From: a virus
Virus record (IMG/VR): IMGVR_UViG_3300036846_000379
Location: 1 to 20,457 of that record
DNA length: 20,457 bases
Direction: 5' to 3' (one strand)
The position numbers and the translations under genes are program-made. Below are positions 18,603-20,457 of the stretch, piece by piece. How positions within the stretch are numbered: position 1 is the stretch's first letter; each line of letters opens with the position of its first letter. Below the pieces are notes generated by a model that saw only the letters and a program-made list of their open reading frames with translations, was not told where the DNA came from and did not search any database.

Positions 18603-19853
18603 TCAGATGCTCCATATCCCTACGTCCCAGCCGTCCGTGTCCCAACGTCCGCCCACCCAGCGCGTCACGTCACTCAGTACCAGCGTGCCGGTCAGCCCTT
18701 TGCGCACGATGTCCACGGAATAGCCCACCACGGCACAGGTGAACAGTTGGCCTGTGTCCTGCACCATCAGCACGTCACCTATCTCCGCACTGAGCAGCAG
18801 GTCGGCCACATGCGTGCTCTGTCTGATGTCCAGTGCCGCCACCTGAGGATGCAACAGGGGCCAGGCTCCGTCCAGCAGTACCGCTCCGGCCAGCGTGGCA
18901 CTCCAGCCGTCGTCCTGGTTGATCAGGTCGGCACGTTCGTAGGTGTGCGGTCCGAACTGGGCCACGCTGGCGCTGTCCTGGGCCACCACCGCCGCCGGTG
19001 TGTCGCCCTCGATCAAAGGGTCGGCCGCTCTGGTGATGCTCACGACGTTACGGGTCACGGCCGGTTCGCTGTTCACGTAGTTCACCACGCAGACCCAGGT
19101 GTCGGTCTTGTTGACGTCGGCCAGCCCGTAGGCCAGATAGTTCGGAGTCCAACCTCCGGCCTGGCCTACCGGCAGATAGGCCACCTCCCCAGTGCGTTTG
19201 ACCCACAACAGACCGATACCGGTGTCCGCCGCGGTCTGCAACATGACCCACGGGGCCTGGCCCAGTTCGGTACTGATCACTCTGTGGCTGTCGGCTGGGA
19301 TCACTCGCAGCCCGGTAGACCAGGCGGCTGCGTTCAGGATGCGATTCATGCGCTGGTCTATGGTCTCGCCTTGGCCCACGGCTGGTGTCTGTGTCGGTAG
19401 CGTCATGTTGGCCAGTAACCCGGTGGCGTTCAAGATGGGTATGGGCGCGGTACCGGAGGCCCGATCGAAAGGCCAGCCGTCCGTGACTCCGGTGAAGGCG
19501 GTCTGAAAGCTGGCATCACCCACATGGCGCCAGCGCAGCCTCACCGGTACGGCCGGTCCCAGCAACCCTGGGGCCTGTGGTGGCGCCCAGGGGTTGTACT
19601 GGTCTCCGTGCAGCGTCACGCCTCCGGTAGTGCCGTTGATGGCGGTCAGCAGGCCATCGGGCGCAGACGCCCCCGATGCCAGCGTCACCTCTGATGTGTC
19701 ACAGGTGACGTCCACCCATCCGCCGCTGGTGTCGGAGGCCCAGGCCGCGAAGTCCCACGCTGACTGGTCCCAGCCGTTCACGCCGGAACCACCAATAGCC
19801 ATTTCGACGGCTAGCTCCAGGTCGCCCGTGCTGTAGGGCAGTATGGCGGTCAT
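18603..19853 (-). CDS. Minor tail protein, tail hub type
   Basis: 416 residues from ATG 19853, overlapping the tape measure stop (ATGA). The N-terminus 'DLELAVEMAIGGSGVNGWDQ' and 'SAWDFAAWASDTSGGWVDVT' and the phage tail hub-like 'TLPTQTPAVGQGETIDQRMN', 'RILNAAAWSTGLRVIP' and 'LLSAEIGDVLMVQDTGQ' indicate a tail-associated hub protein of the type found at the base of siphophage tails (gp37-like in Rhodococcus phages). The terminal 'DVTRWVGGRWDTDGWDVGIW' is a repeated Trp-rich motif that echoes the N-terminus. It would sit at the tail tip around the tape measure exit. Confidence 0.8.
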   Translation of the reverse strand: MTAILPYSTGDLELAVEMAIGGSGVNGWDQSAWDFAAWASDTSGGWVDVTCDTSEVTLASGASAPDGLLTAINGTTGGVTLHGDQYNPWAPPQAPGLLGPAVPVRLRWRHVGDASFQTAFTGVTDGWPFDRASGTAPIPILNATGLLANMTLPTQTPAVGQGETIDQRMNRILNAAAWSTGLRVIPADSHRVISTELGQAPWVMLQTAADTGIGLLWVKRTGEVAYLPVGQAGGWTPNYLAYGLADVNKTDTWVCVVNYVNSEPAVTRNVVSITRAADPLIEGDTPAAVVAQDSASVAQFGPHTYERADLINQDDGWSATLAGAVLLDGAWPLLHPQVAALDIRQSTHVADLLLSAEIGDVLMVQDTGQLFTCAVVGYSVDIVRKGLTGTLVLSDVTRWVGGRWDTDGWDVGIWSI

Positions 19854-20457
19854 GCCACTGCGATCCCTGGAATGGGGCCGTTAGCCCGAACGTAGGCTTT
19901 GAGACTGTTGACCACCTGGCGCCCCACTTCGGCCGGGTTGACCGATGGCGGCACGTAGACGTTGATGGTGACGTTGCTGCCGCTGTTCTCCCGTACGATC
20001 TGGCGCAGCAGCGCCTCCGGAGCGGCGATCTCGGTCCCCGCCTCGCCGATGACGCCAACCGTAGCCCGGGTGAACACTCCGCCTCGGGCGAAGGTGGGCA
20101 GATGCCAGGGTGGACGCCAGTCGAACCCTTTACCGTCGATGTGCAGCGCCTTCGTCAGTGGGTTGCTGGGTATGTGGGCCGACAGGTGCACTGCGTTCAG
20201 GGCCCGGGCGATAGGGTTCCAAACCACCTTCAGCGCACCCACCAGGAAGTTGAACGCGCTACCTATCCCGTTCAGTGCGCTGTGCAGCGGCCCCACGAAA
20301 TGGGAACTGATCCAGTTCCAGGCATCTCGGAACGGGGCGGTGATCACATTGAACAGCCCGGACAGGGCCCGACCGATGTCGCCCACCAGGTGACCGAAGA
20401 AGCCGACTACCGACCCGACCGCACTGGCTGCGGCGGAGACCACGTCATGCCACACCT
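19850..20457 (-). CDS. Tape measure protein, C-terminal part
   Basis: This is the continuation of the gene that starts at 1286. The frame is open from the window edge to the TGA at 19850, and bases above 20309 duplicate the left end. The segment carries an AAASAVGSVVGFFGHLVGDI helical stretch. A more soluble C-terminus follows, with ARGGVFTRATVGVIGEAGTE, the 'GG...GEAGPE'-like motif often seen at tape measure C-termini, and then a segment rich in V/N (NVTINVYVPPSVNPAEVGRQ). Its TGA overlaps the ATG of the next tail gene at 19853. GTG 20455 is an internal valine codon of the joined gene, not a real start. Confidence 0.93.
   Translation of the reverse strand, partial: VWHDVVSAAASAVGSVVGFFGHLVGDIGRALSGLFNVITAPFRDAWNWISSHFVGPLHSALNGIGSAFNFLVGALKVVWNPIARALNAVHLSAHIPSNPLTKALHIDGKGFDWRPPWHLPTFARGGVFTRATVGVIGEAGTEIAAPEALLRQIVRENSGSNVTINVYVPPSVNPAEVGRQVVNSLKAYVRANGPIPGIAVA
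20310..20457. repeat. Terminal direct repeat, right copy
   Basis: This is the second copy of the 148-base terminal repeat, identical to 1-148 apart from C at 20358 against A at 49. Annotation of the circular genome should keep only one copy. Confidence 0.95.

Noticed and set aside
1-20457. CRISPR arrays, rRNA genes, insertion sequences
   Set aside because: No regularly spaced repeats, rRNA-like stretches or transposase-like proteins seen in the window.

Overview
This window looks like one complete circular genome of a small temperate siphophage of a high-GC actinobacterium. The first 148 bases (1-148) recur at the end (20310-20457) with a single mismatch, so the unique circle is about 20,309 bp and the break falls inside the tape measure gene. 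The host group is inferred from high GC, frequent GTG starts, tRNA gene style and protein families; no host gene is present to prove it.

Every gene I accept is on the minus strand, usually with start/stop overlaps of the ATGA or GTGA type, so the genome reads as one direction of transcription. Following transcription (high to low coordinate) from attP: attP at about 13873-14056, with a tRNA-Glu-like 3' half and six TGGCRCCA arm sites; tyrosine integrase; a promoter/operator gap; XRE repressor; excisionase-like HTH protein; a recombination-family protein; two small genes; a helix-turn-helix replication-type gene with DnaA-box-like sites inside it; a DPPY DNA methyltransferase with an N-terminal zinc finger; and a PD-(D/E)XK nuclease-like protein.

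Next comes the most interesting part (9427-7209): a YhhQ/VUT-family queuosine-precursor transporter, a protein resembling the DpdA/TGT enzymes that insert 7-deazaguanines into DNA, a small unknown protein, an XF1762/Mom-like GNAT protein, and an odd class II tRNA with a CAU anticodon and its own promoter and hairpin. Gene starts in this block carry a repeated GATAA-N6-TTATC dyad that encodes a D-N-x-x-Y motif. I read this as a candidate salvage-based DNA hypermodification module.

The late genes follow: portal, prohead protease, a C2H2 mini-protein, a 31-bp perfect inverted repeat, HK97-type major capsid protein, connector, tail terminator-type protein, gp10-like protein, major tail protein, tail assembly chaperones and tape measure (1286 to 1, then 20309 to 19850). 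Then come tail hub and minor tail proteins, tiny genes, a holin-like membrane protein, an HNH endonuclease, an acidic PEQ-repeat peptide, an amidase endolysin, and the large terminase. The terminase sits next to attP, about 7.5 kb from the portal as transcription runs. No convincing small terminase was found. A diverged copy of the HNH gene's 3' end precedes the terminase, which suggests the lysis genes were inserted between HNH and terminase.
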